Assembly: GCA_017501865.1 (NCBI GenBank)
Contig: JAFVWD010000074.1
Location: 1-8,115, forward strand
Length of the DNA stretch: 8,115 nt
DNA from: Clostridia bacterium
Lineage (GTDB): Bacteria; Bacillota; Clostridia; Oscillospirales; Acutalibacteraceae
Direction of reading: 5' to 3'
Numbering within the stretch: position 1 is the stretch's first letter; each line of letters opens with the position of its first letter. The notes under the pieces were generated by a model that saw only the letters and a program-made list of their open reading frames with translations, was not told the origin of the DNA and did no database searches. Both the position numbers and the translations under genes were made by a program. This document shows positions 1 to 5,493 of the stretch, piece after piece.

Positions 1-232
1 AGCTTTTTGCACTTCCTTTAACTGCACGAACTGTATAACTGTAATATGTTCCGAGCTTTGTGGTTGTGTCAACATAGCTTAAGCCTGTTGTTGTTTTAAG
101 TGCTTTCCAGCCACTCCACTTTTTAGTCTTTGCGTTATATATTCTTTGGTAAACTACATATTTTTCTGCATTTGCTACCTTGTTCCATGTAACCTTTATA
201 CCCTTTGCGGTATTAGCAGTTTTTGCAACAGG
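1..232 (-). repeat. Fn3-like domain copy, partial (near-duplicate of 3202-3433)
   Basis: This stretch encodes the start of an Fn3-like domain (A-N-T-A-K-G-I-K-V-T-W-N-K ... W-S-G-W-K-A-L ... Y-Y-S-Y-T-V-R-A-V). It matches the first Fn3 repeat of the neighbouring gene: bases 1-109 are identical to 3202-3310, bases 110-217 show 10 mismatches against 3311-3418, and similarity drops beyond that. Counts were made by eye. The domain continues past the left edge. Confidence 0.9.
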
Positions 233-2521
233 GGTTGTAAGCGGTGGTGTAAGCTTCGGAATAACAGTTACATCTGTTTTTGCATCACAACGTGTACAGT
301 GTCTTGATTTTGAGCCCGCCTCTGTTACTGTTGCTTTCTTATCTACAGTAAACTCACTTGAATAATTATGTCCCAATGCAGGAATTACTTCTGTAAATGT
401 TTCTCCGCAGGAGCATGTAAGTGTTTTTGTGCCTGTTTCTGTACAAGAAGGAGCCTTGGTTGTTTTTTCTGTATAGTTATGAGTATGCGAAACAAATTCA
501 TAGCCGTAATCTTTTGCATACTGCTCTGCTGCAGAACCGGACTTACCAAATATTTTAAAGTCAGCTGCTTTATAGTAATCTTCTATATACGCACCATAAT
601 CATAGAAACATCCGAATGCAAATTCGCCTATATCAACTACACTTTCAGGGATTTGTACACTTTTAAGGCTCCATGCATGTAAAAATGCATATTCACCTAT
701 TGATTCTACACCTTCAGGAATTCTTATATTCGCGATATCTACACAGAATGCAAATGCAAAATCACCGATATTTTTAAGATTCTTTGAAAGAACTACTGAA
801 GAAAGCTTATTACAGTAATTAAATGCAGAATTGCCTATGCTTGTTACACTATCAGGAATTACTATACTTGTAAGACTGGTACAATTGTCAAACGCACGTT
901 CTCCGATTGAAGTAACACTATTCGGAATTATAACAGTTTCAAGGGAAGCAGAATCACTGAAAAGATATGCAGGTATTTCTGTTACACCGTAAGGAATTTC
1001 AATAGAGCTGAGGTGTACCCAGTCAAAAGCTCTTTGAGCAATGGCTTTAGTACCTGATTTTACAGTAAATGCGCCCTCCAAATTTCTATCTACCTCTATA
1101 AGGCAATTGCCAATATACAAAGCACCGTTTTGCCAGTTGCTTTTATCATTGTAAAGAGCTGTTCCGTCAAATGCTGCATTACCTACGCTTCTGACACTAT
1201 CCGGAATTGTAACAGCCTTAAGAGCAACACAATCACGGAAAGCCGCAGAATCTATTTTCTGAACTCCGTTAGGAACAGTATAATTGAGAGTGCCTTTATT
1301 TTCAGGGAATTTTATAAGTGTTGTCATATTTTTGTCAAACAAAACTCCGTCTACACTCTTATAATTCTCGTTGCCGGCAGCAACGTTTATAGCGCTGAGT
1401 GACGGGCAACATAATGCTAAATAGTCCCCGATTTTTTCTACACTTGCAGGGAATGTCAATGATGTGAGTGCTGAACAGTAATCAAATGCGCCTCTACCTA
1501 TGCATTTTACACCGTTTTCTATTGTTATATCCACGAGTGCTTCACACGCATCAAATGCACTATTACCTATACAATTTACAGTACCCGGAACTACAACTGA
1601 TGTAAGAGCTGTTGCTCCTAAAAAAGCAGCTGATGCTATATTTTTTGTACCGTTTTTTATTGTATAAGCGCCGGACAATGTGTTTTTTGCCTTAATTAAA
1701 TTACCATCAATGTAAAGCACACCGTTTTCCCAATTACTGCTGTTGTTATAATATGCAGTACCGTTAAAAGCATCTGATTCAATATGAATTTCGCCTGCCG
1801 GAATTTTAATTGTACTGAGCGCTGAACAGATGCTGAAAGCACTATTACTTATTGTTTCAACTGACTCGGGAATTTCTACAGATGTAATTGTAGCTACTCC
1901 GCAAAAAGCTGCATATTCAATTGTTTCTACAGTATCGCCTAAATCTATTCTGTCAACATTAACGTTTTCGTAAAAAGCACGTGAGCCTATTACCTTAGTT
2001 CCTGACGGAACTGTGTAAAGTGTTGTACATTTGCCTGACGGATAGCAAACTAATTCTGTTCTGTCTTTACTGAATAATACACCGTCTATTGATGTGAAAA
2101 ACGGACTATCCTGTGCTACTTCAAAGCTTACAAGGTTATTACATGAATTAAAGGCATCAGACGCTACCATTGCTACACTTTTAGAAAATGTAACAACAGA
2201 AAGTGAATCACAGCCAAAAAATGCCTCACGGCCTACGTAAACTACACCTTCAGATAATTTCAAGGAAGTAATGCTTGAATCCCATGAAAACGCATATTGT
2301 GCAACACCTGTTACAGGCTTGCCGTTATACTCAGAAGGTATTACAAGCTCTCCGCTTATATTCCCTGTAGCACCTGTTACTATATAAGATGCTTGGTCAC
2401 TTGCCAAAATATAACTAAGACCGTTACTGTTTGCTGCATTCGCTTTGATTGCTACAGGTGCAGAAGCACATATGCCAATAACAAAAACAAATGCTAAAAT
2501 TAAACTTATTATTTTTCTCAT
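1..2521 (-). CDS. Secreted BspA-type leucine-rich-repeat protein with Fn3-like C-terminus (3' end cut by window edge)
   Basis: I translated this frame by hand from the ATG at 2521 and found 840 codons with no stop before the left edge, so the C-terminus is missing. Residues 1-29 form a signal peptide (MRK, then a hydrophobic core, then K-A-N-A before the likely cut), so the product is exported. Residues 57-640 are BspA/TpLRR-type repeats with the pattern 'I-P-x-S-V-x-x-I-G-x-x-A-F-x-x-C-x-x-L'. They are interrupted by four insert modules and capped by an 'F-G-K-S-G-S-A-A-E-Q-Y-A-K' element near 657-669. Residues 680-756 are a Cys/His module (C693, C703, C705, C742, C745). From about 764 an Fn3-like domain begins and runs off the window. 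Start choice: AAAGGGG lies 8 bases before the ATG. No LPXTG or dockerin is visible, but the end is absent. The family is linked to adhesion in Tannerella BspA; the ligand here is unknown. Confidence 0.93.
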   Translation of the reverse strand, partial: MRKIISLILAFVFVIGICASAPVAIKANAANSNGLSYILASDQASYIVTGATGNISGELVIPSEYNGKPVTGVAQYAFSWDSSITSLKLSEGVVYVGREAFFGCDSLSVVTFSKSVAMVASDAFNSCNNLVSFEVAQDSPFFTSIDGVLFSKDRTELVCYPSGKCTTLYTVPSGTKVIGSRAFYENVNVDRIDLGDTVETIEYAAFCGVATITSVEIPESVETISNSAFSICSALSTIKIPAGEIHIESDAFNGTAYYNNSSNWENGVLYIDGNLIKAKNTLSGAYTIKNGTKNIASAAFLGATALTSVVVPGTVNCIGNSAFDACEALVDITIENGVKCIGRGAFDYCSALTSLTFPASVEKIGDYLALCCPSLSAINVAAGNENYKSVDGVLFDKNMTTLIKFPENKGTLNYTVPNGVQKIDSAAFRDCVALKAVTIPDSVRSVGNAAFDGTALYNDKSNWQNGALYIGNCLIEVDRNLEGAFTVKSGTKAIAQRAFDWVHLSSIEIPYGVTEIPAYLFSDSASLETVIIPNSVTSIGERAFDNCTSLTSIVIPDSVTSIGNSAFNYCNKLSSVVLSKNLKNIGDFAFAFCVDIANIRIPEGVESIGEYAFLHAWSLKSVQIPESVVDIGEFAFGCFYDYGAYIEDYYKAADFKIFGKSGSAAEQYAKDYGYEFVSHTHNYTEKTTKAPSCTETGTKTLTCSCGETFTEVIPALGHNYSSEFTVDKKATVTEAGSKSRHCTRCDAKTDVTVIPKLTPPLTTPVAKTANTAKGIKVTWNKVANAEKYVVYQRIYNAKTKKWSGWKALKTTTGLSYVDTTTKLGTYYSYTVRAVKGSAKS
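254..484 (-). other. Cys/His-rich module of the truncated LRR protein
   Basis: Residues about 680-756 hold the pattern H-x-Y ... C-T-E-T-G ... T-C-S-C-G ... G-H-N-Y ... C-T-R-C. Two C-x-C or C-x-x-C knuckles and the 'P-A-L-G-H-N-Y' joint resemble a small linker module common in secreted proteins of gut Clostridia. It may bind a metal or form disulfides; the sequence does not decide which. It joins the LRR block to the Fn3-like tail, whereas in the neighbouring protein similar modules sit between two LRR blocks. Confidence 0.7.
1025..1171 (-). repeat. LRR-interrupting module type B, copy 2 (residues 451-499)
   Basis: The pattern is F-D-G-T-A-L-Y-N-D-K-S-N-W-Q-N-G-A-L-Y-I-G-N-C-L-I, then A-F-T-V-K-S-G-T-K-A-I-A-Q-R-A-F. 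It is clearly homologous to residues 252-300 and the same length (49 residues), which suggests internal duplication of an A-B pair. Confidence 0.7.
1238..1390 (-). repeat. LRR-interrupting module type A, copy 2 (residues 378-428)
   Basis: The pattern is I-N-V-A-A-G-N-E-N-Y-K-S-V-D-G-V-L-F-D-K-N, then T-T-L-I-K-F-P ... Y-T-V-P-N-G-V-Q-K-I-D-S-A-A-F. It is closer to the usual family form (N-x-x-Y-x-S-V-D-G-V-L-F) than copy 1, which has lost the N-x-x-Y part. Confidence 0.7.
1622..1768 (-). repeat. LRR-interrupting module type B, copy 1 (residues 252-300)
   Basis: The pattern is F-N-G-T-A-Y-Y-N-N-x-S-N-W-E-N-G-V-L-Y-I-D-G-N-L-I, then A-Y-T-I-K-N-G-T-K-N-I-A-S-A-A-F. It differs from type A by carrying Y-N-x-x-S-N-W and L-Y-I-x-x-x-L-I in place of the D-G-V-L-F core. 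A second copy lies at residues 451-499. Confidence 0.7.
1973..2122 (-). repeat. LRR-interrupting module type A, copy 1 (residues 134-183)
   Basis: This insert between LRR units has the pattern V-A-x-D ... S-I-D-G-V-L-F-S-K-D-R-T-x-L ... Y-T-V-P-S-G-T-K-V-I-G-S-R-A-F. It matches the later copy at residues 378-428 in length and key residues. Modules of this 'DGVLF-K-T-L-P-Y-x-V-P-x-G-x-x-I-x-x-A-F' kind are known in BspA-like proteins as a wider turn of the solenoid. The role is structural by inference. Confidence 0.7.
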
Positions 2522-2529
2522 TTTGTTTT

Positions 2530-2536
2530 CCCCTTT
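2530..2536 (-). promoter_or_regulatory. Ribosome binding site of the truncated LRR gene
   Basis: On the minus strand AAAGGGG lies 8 bases before the ATG at 2521, which fixes the start. It begins 6 bases after the 3' foot of the hairpin at 2543-2572, so the hairpin could influence access to it. Confidence 0.75.
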
Positions 2537-2542
2537 AATATT

Positions 2543-2572
2543 CTGTCATTTAAGTGAATGCTCAAATGACAG
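2543..2572. other. Hairpin in the gap between the two LRR genes
   Basis: The arms CTGTCATTT (2543-2551) and AAATGACAG (2564-2572) are perfectly complementary over 9 bp with a 12-base loop. On the plus strand a run of seven T follows at 2575-2581, giving terminator form in that direction. On the minus strand, where the genes are, the T-run becomes an A-run before the hairpin, and AATATTAAAGG follows it, so it is not a standard terminator for the upstream LRR gene. It could block antisense transcription, act as a 5'-UTR structure, or stabilise an mRNA end after processing. The rest of the 102-bp gap shows no convincing promoter; the best candidate, TTGGAT with TACAAA at 17 bp, is weak. Confidence 0.6.
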
Positions 2573-2623
2573 GATTTTTTTGTACTTGTTATTCAATTAC
2601 AATCCAAATGAAAAGTGACAAAT

Positions 2624-5221
2624 TTATCTCTTAACATTTTTACTTGCTGTAAATGCACTTGCTGATTTTCCGTTTACTGCACGAACTGTGTATTTGTAAT
2701 AAACACCCTTCTTTGCAGTTTTATCTACATATGCAAATGTCTTGTTGTCGGTTGTTTTTATTGCACTCCAACCGCTCCATTTGCCGTTTACATATTGTGC
2801 ACGGTAGATTTTATAATTCTTTGCACCTGCAATTTTGTTCCAGGTTACTTTTACTCCGTTTGAAGCTTTTGCTACTTTAACTGTAGGATTAAGTAACCGA
2901 ACAAGGCTTGCACTTGCTACAAAGCTACTTGCTGCGCTACCGTATCTTGCGCGTACTGTGTACTTGTAAATAGTACCCTTCTTTGCGCTCTTGTCTACCC
3001 AGCTCTTTGCATTTGCTTTTGTTGTGCCACGGTTTTTCCAGCTTGACCATTTCTTTGTTTTTGAATTGTAGGTTGAACTGTATACTGTGTAGCCTGTTGC
3101 GTTTGCTACTGTAGACCAGGAAACCTTTATTCCGTTACTTGCATTTGCTACTGTTACGGTTGGCTTTACATCGTACTTTAATCCTTTTGTTGCCTTGAAG
3201 GAGCTTTTTGCACTTCCTTTAACTGCACGAACTGTATAACTGTAATATGTTCCGAGCTTTGTGGTTGTGTCAACATAGCTTAAGCCTGTTGTTGTTTTAA
3301 GTGCTTTCCAACCGCTCCACTTTTTAGTCTTTGCGTTATATGTTCTCTGATAAACTACATATTTTTCTGCATTTGCTATTTTGTTCCAGGTCACTTTTAT
3401 ACCCTTTGCGGTATTAGCTACCTTTACTGCAGGTATACCAAGCTTTACCTGTGTTGATGTACTGCCTATAAAATCAAAGCCGTTTTCTTTTGCATATGTC
3501 TCAGCTGCAGAACCCTTTGTACCGAAAATTTTGAACAACGGAATTTTTTCACCACTAAAATCATAACCCAATGCTTTATCAGATATAGTTTTTACAGAGC
3601 CCGGAATTGTTATGCTTTTAAGTGAAGTACAGCCCATAAATGCCATTGCACCGATTTTTGTTACACTGTCAGGAATATTAACAGTTTTGAGTGCTGTGCA
3701 ATTTACAAAAGCCTTATAGCCTATATCTGTAACAGTATTAGGTATTTTAACCTCTTCTACTGTTTCATTTCCGTAAAATGCCTCATAAATTTCTGTAACA
3801 GGTCTGCCTTCATATTTATCAGGAATTGTAACAACCTTGTCGCCACCGTTATACTCGAGAAGTGTTGCTGTGCTCATTCCGTCTTCTGTGTAAAATTCCC
3901 AAACATGTGAGTTACACTCTGTACAAATATCATTTACAAAATTATGAGGTAATTTTGCATAATATTCGCCTTCGTAGGTTTGACCGCAGTCATAACAATA
4001 ATAATCACCCTCATAACCTCTGAAGAGGCAATCTGCCTCCCAACCACATTGAATCTTTACATCCTTATGCGGACAAGCCTCAAAGAATGATTCAACATTA
4101 GAAACTCTAAAGCCGTAGTAGTCTTCATCGTATGCATCATCACCATAAATATTTTCTGTACCATACATTTTAAGTGTAATTGAATCGCCCGGAATTACAA
4201 ATGTTTTTCCTGCCATTTCATCTGAATACAAAAATGTTTCATATTCATCGTCGCCGATAAGCATTAAATATTGTCCATTAAAAATTTCTGAATCCTCCGA
4301 GAATGAAATATTGATTCTATTCGCACCCGGAATTTCAATTGTTTTATTAAAATTTTCTACTTTATTATACGGGTGTGCTGTTTCTACACAATATTCCTTT
4401 CTCAAAGAACAGTTTGTGCAAGAGCCTGTTGCATCAAAGTTATGCTCACCCGTTGCATCAACAAATTCTTTGGAAACAAATCCACAAGCGCATGTATACT
4501 GAACCATACCTCTTTTACCACAGGTAGCTTCTTTAATTACAGTTGCAACAGAGTGGTTTCCTGCAGAATTATAGTGCATATATCTTGTATCTGATAAATC
4601 TCTGTCAACATATTCACCGAAATCACTTTCATCAGTAATTGTTATAGCATCCCATTCAGCCTTGGTACCTTCATAGTAAACATTTTCAAAAAGATAACTA
4701 TCGTAATCATCAAAAGCAGCGCAGTCAATAAACTTTACGCTCTTAGGTATCACAACATTTTTTAAACCTGAGCAAGCCATAAAAGCATTGTCAGCAATTT
4801 TTGTGACAGAAGATGGAATAACTATTTCTTCAAGTGAATAACAACCATCAAACGTATAACTCTTAATTGATTCTATACCGTTAGGAAGCTTCACACTTTT
4901 AAGATTATAGCAGCCTGAAAAAGCTGATTCACCAATTTCGGTAACATAGTCAGAAATTGTAACAGAAGTTAATTCTGAACAAAAAAAGAATGCGTATTCT
5001 TCAATTTTTGTAATACGTTTTCCCTTGTAGGAATCAGGTATTACTAATTCTCCTTCAAAATCTTCAGGACAGTTGTAAAACGAATATGTATTCGTTTCTT
5101 CATTCAATGAAAGCATTGAATCAACAACACTTGCTGCATTTGCTGTTATTGCCATAGGTGCAGAAGCAAAAATTCCTATTACAAAAACAAATGCTAAAAC
5201 TAAACTAACAAACTTTTTCAT
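2624..5221 (-). CDS. Secreted modular surface protein: LRR, Cys modules, CUB-like domain, LRR, three Fn3-like repeats
   Basis: This complete 865-residue product starts with a signal peptide (residues 1-29: M-K-K, hydrophobic core, T-A-N-A). Visible order: first BspA-type LRR block about 57-175, ending in a 'Y-Y-E-G-T-K-A-E-W' cap (183-190). Next come a Cys module 221-278 (C234, C244, C246, C268, C271), a CUB-like beta domain about 278-378, and a second Cys module 383-436 (C383, C392, C398, C409, C412, C433, C436). A second LRR block spans about 465-550, capped by 'F-G-T-K-G-S-A-A-E-T-Y-A-K', and three Fn3-like repeats follow at 597, 687 and 779. GGAGG lies 6 bases before the ATG and a promoter lies upstream. 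There is no LPXTG, SLH or dockerin motif, so it is either released or held by the Fn3 tail. A role in adhesion or polymer binding is inferred from the family. The protein is paralogous to the next gene. Confidence 0.95.
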   Translation of the reverse strand: MKKFVSLVLAFVFVIGIFASAPMAITANAASVVDSMLSLNEETNTYSFYNCPEDFEGELVIPDSYKGKRITKIEEYAFFFCSELTSVTISDYVTEIGESAFSGCYNLKSVKLPNGIESIKSYTFDGCYSLEEIVIPSSVTKIADNAFMACSGLKNVVIPKSVKFIDCAAFDDYDSYLFENVYYEGTKAEWDAITITDESDFGEYVDRDLSDTRYMHYNSAGNHSVATVIKEATCGKRGMVQYTCACGFVSKEFVDATGEHNFDATGSCTNCSLRKEYCVETAHPYNKVENFNKTIEIPGANRINISFSEDSEIFNGQYLMLIGDDEYETFLYSDEMAGKTFVIPGDSITLKMYGTENIYGDDAYDEDYYGFRVSNVESFFEACPHKDVKIQCGWEADCLFRGYEGDYYCYDCGQTYEGEYYAKLPHNFVNDICTECNSHVWEFYTEDGMSTATLLEYNGGDKVVTIPDKYEGRPVTEIYEAFYGNETVEEVKIPNTVTDIGYKAFVNCTALKTVNIPDSVTKIGAMAFMGCTSLKSITIPGSVKTISDKALGYDFSGEKIPLFKIFGTKGSAAETYAKENGFDFIGSTSTQVKLGIPAVKVANTAKGIKVTWNKIANAEKYVVYQRTYNAKTKKWSGWKALKTTTGLSYVDTTTKLGTYYSYTVRAVKGSAKSSFKATKGLKYDVKPTVTVANASNGIKVSWSTVANATGYTVYSSTYNSKTKKWSSWKNRGTTKANAKSWVDKSAKKGTIYKYTVRARYGSAASSFVASASLVRLLNPTVKVAKASNGVKVTWNKIAGAKNYKIYRAQYVNGKWSGWSAIKTTDNKTFAYVDKTAKKGVYYKYTVRAVNGKSASAFTASKNVKR
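2627..3433 (-). repeat. Three tandem Fn3-like repeats (residues 597-686, 687-778, 779-865)
   Basis: The repeats are about 90, 92 and 87 residues long. Each starts P-[AT]-V-[KT]-V-A-[NK]-[AT]-[AS]-[NK]-G-[IV]-K-V-[TS]-W, continues with Y-x-V/I-Y and K-K-W-S-x-W or G-K-W-S-G-W, and ends Y-Y/K-Y-T-V-R-A. Repeat boundaries fall at about 3433, 3163 and 2887. Repeat 1 is nearly identical at DNA level to the tail of the downstream paralogue, while repeats 2 and 3 are more diverged. The domain probably serves as a spacer or as a cell-wall or glycan contact. Confidence 0.85.
4088..4390 (-). other. CUB-like domain within the LRR protein
   Basis: Residues about 278-378 lie between the two Cys modules. 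The features I recognise are the opening C-V-E-T-A-H-P-Y-N, then I-P-G-A-N-R-I-N-I-S-F-S, G-Q-Y-L-M-L-I-G-D, L-A/M-A-G-K-T-F-V-I-P-G-D-S-I-T-L-K-M and the closing Y-G-F-R-V-S-N-V. This order matches the bacterial CUB-like domain seen in secreted Clostridia proteins (H-x-Y-x-N, F-s-x-x-x-E, D-x-L-x-I, L-x-G-k-x-i-x-V-P-G-d-x-x-x-L, Y-G-F-x-V). An acidic stretch near 359-368 (D-D-A-Y-D-E-D-Y-Y) could bind calcium. The assignment is from memory of the pattern, not a search. Confidence 0.6.
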
Positions 5222-5251
5222 AATAATCCTCCATTTAATTAATGTAACTTC

Positions 5252-5280
5252 ATTGTATTATAATTCAGTTTAAAAGTCAA
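5252..5280 (-). promoter_or_regulatory. Sigma-A-type promoter for the 865-residue LRR protein
   Basis: On the minus strand TTGACT (5280-5275) is followed after 17 bp by TACAAT (5257-5252). A perfect TATAAT (5262-5257) overlaps it but would leave only 12 bp to the same -35 box. Transcription would start near 5245, giving a short leader before GGAGG (5232-5228) and the ATG at 5221. The gene therefore looks independently transcribed from the upstream ATPase operon. Confidence 0.7.
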
Positions 5281-5347
5281 CTAAATTACGGCAAATTATA
5301 CATAATATGTAAGACTCAGAAGCGTTTACTACAAACTGCAGTAAACT

Positions 5348-5383
5348 AAAAAAACAAAACCCTGTCACTTGACAGAGTTTTGT
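5348..5383 (-). terminator. Rho-independent terminator of the HflK-like/ATPase operon
   Basis: Arms 5354-5366 and 5371-5383 pair over 12 of 13 positions (ACAAAAC, one C-A mismatch, CTGTC / GACAG, then GTTTTGT) with a 4-base loop ACTT. Reading the minus strand, the stem ends in a run of seven T (5354-5348). It lies about 110 bases past the ATPase stop codon and before the LRR gene promoter, so it separates the two units. In the plus direction the T-run is interrupted (TTTTGTCTTATTT), so it would be weaker there. Confidence 0.8.
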
Positions 5384-5384
5384 C

Positions 5385-5493
5385 TTATTTAATACAAAAT
5401 ATATTTGATGAGCTGCATAAAAAATCAACTCTTATGCTTACAAAGCATATTTTTACAGACAGATTTCCGTTCAGTCTATAAAAAATTTCTTTT
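5385..5493. other. Untranslated 3' region after the ATPase gene
   Basis: This AT-rich stretch between the ATPase stop and the terminator has no supportable gene. It holds two small inverted repeats: TATGCTT/AAGCATA around a 3-base loop (5433-5449), and AGAC-A-GA/TC-A-GTCT with one A-A mismatch (5457-5477). Neither is followed by a T-run on the minus strand. I assign no function. Confidence 0.5.

Noticed and set aside
600..2100. Repeated short motifs as a CRISPR array or non-coding repeat
   Set aside because: The repeats are imperfect and keep a 23-residue-type LRR reading frame; they are protein repeats.
180..2497. Plus-strand open frames at 180-365, 368-682, 1130-1402 and 2297-2497
   Set aside because: All lie inside the minus-strand LRR gene. 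Their products are Cys-rich or low-complexity, as expected for antisense of repeat codons, and none has a convincing ribosome binding site.
2543..2581. Terminator for the 865-residue LRR gene
   Set aside because: The T-run follows the stem only on the plus strand; the LRR genes are read from the minus strand, where the T-run becomes an A-run before the stem.
2653..4594. Plus-strand open frames opposite the 865-residue LRR gene
   Set aside because: They are antisense shadows of a long gene with clear domains. One pair mirrors the Fn3 repeat and reappears opposite the paralogue for that reason.
5433..5449. Short inverted repeat as a second terminator
   Set aside because: The stem is only 7 bp, AT-rich, and lacks a T-run on the minus strand. 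A stronger terminator lies at 5348-5383.
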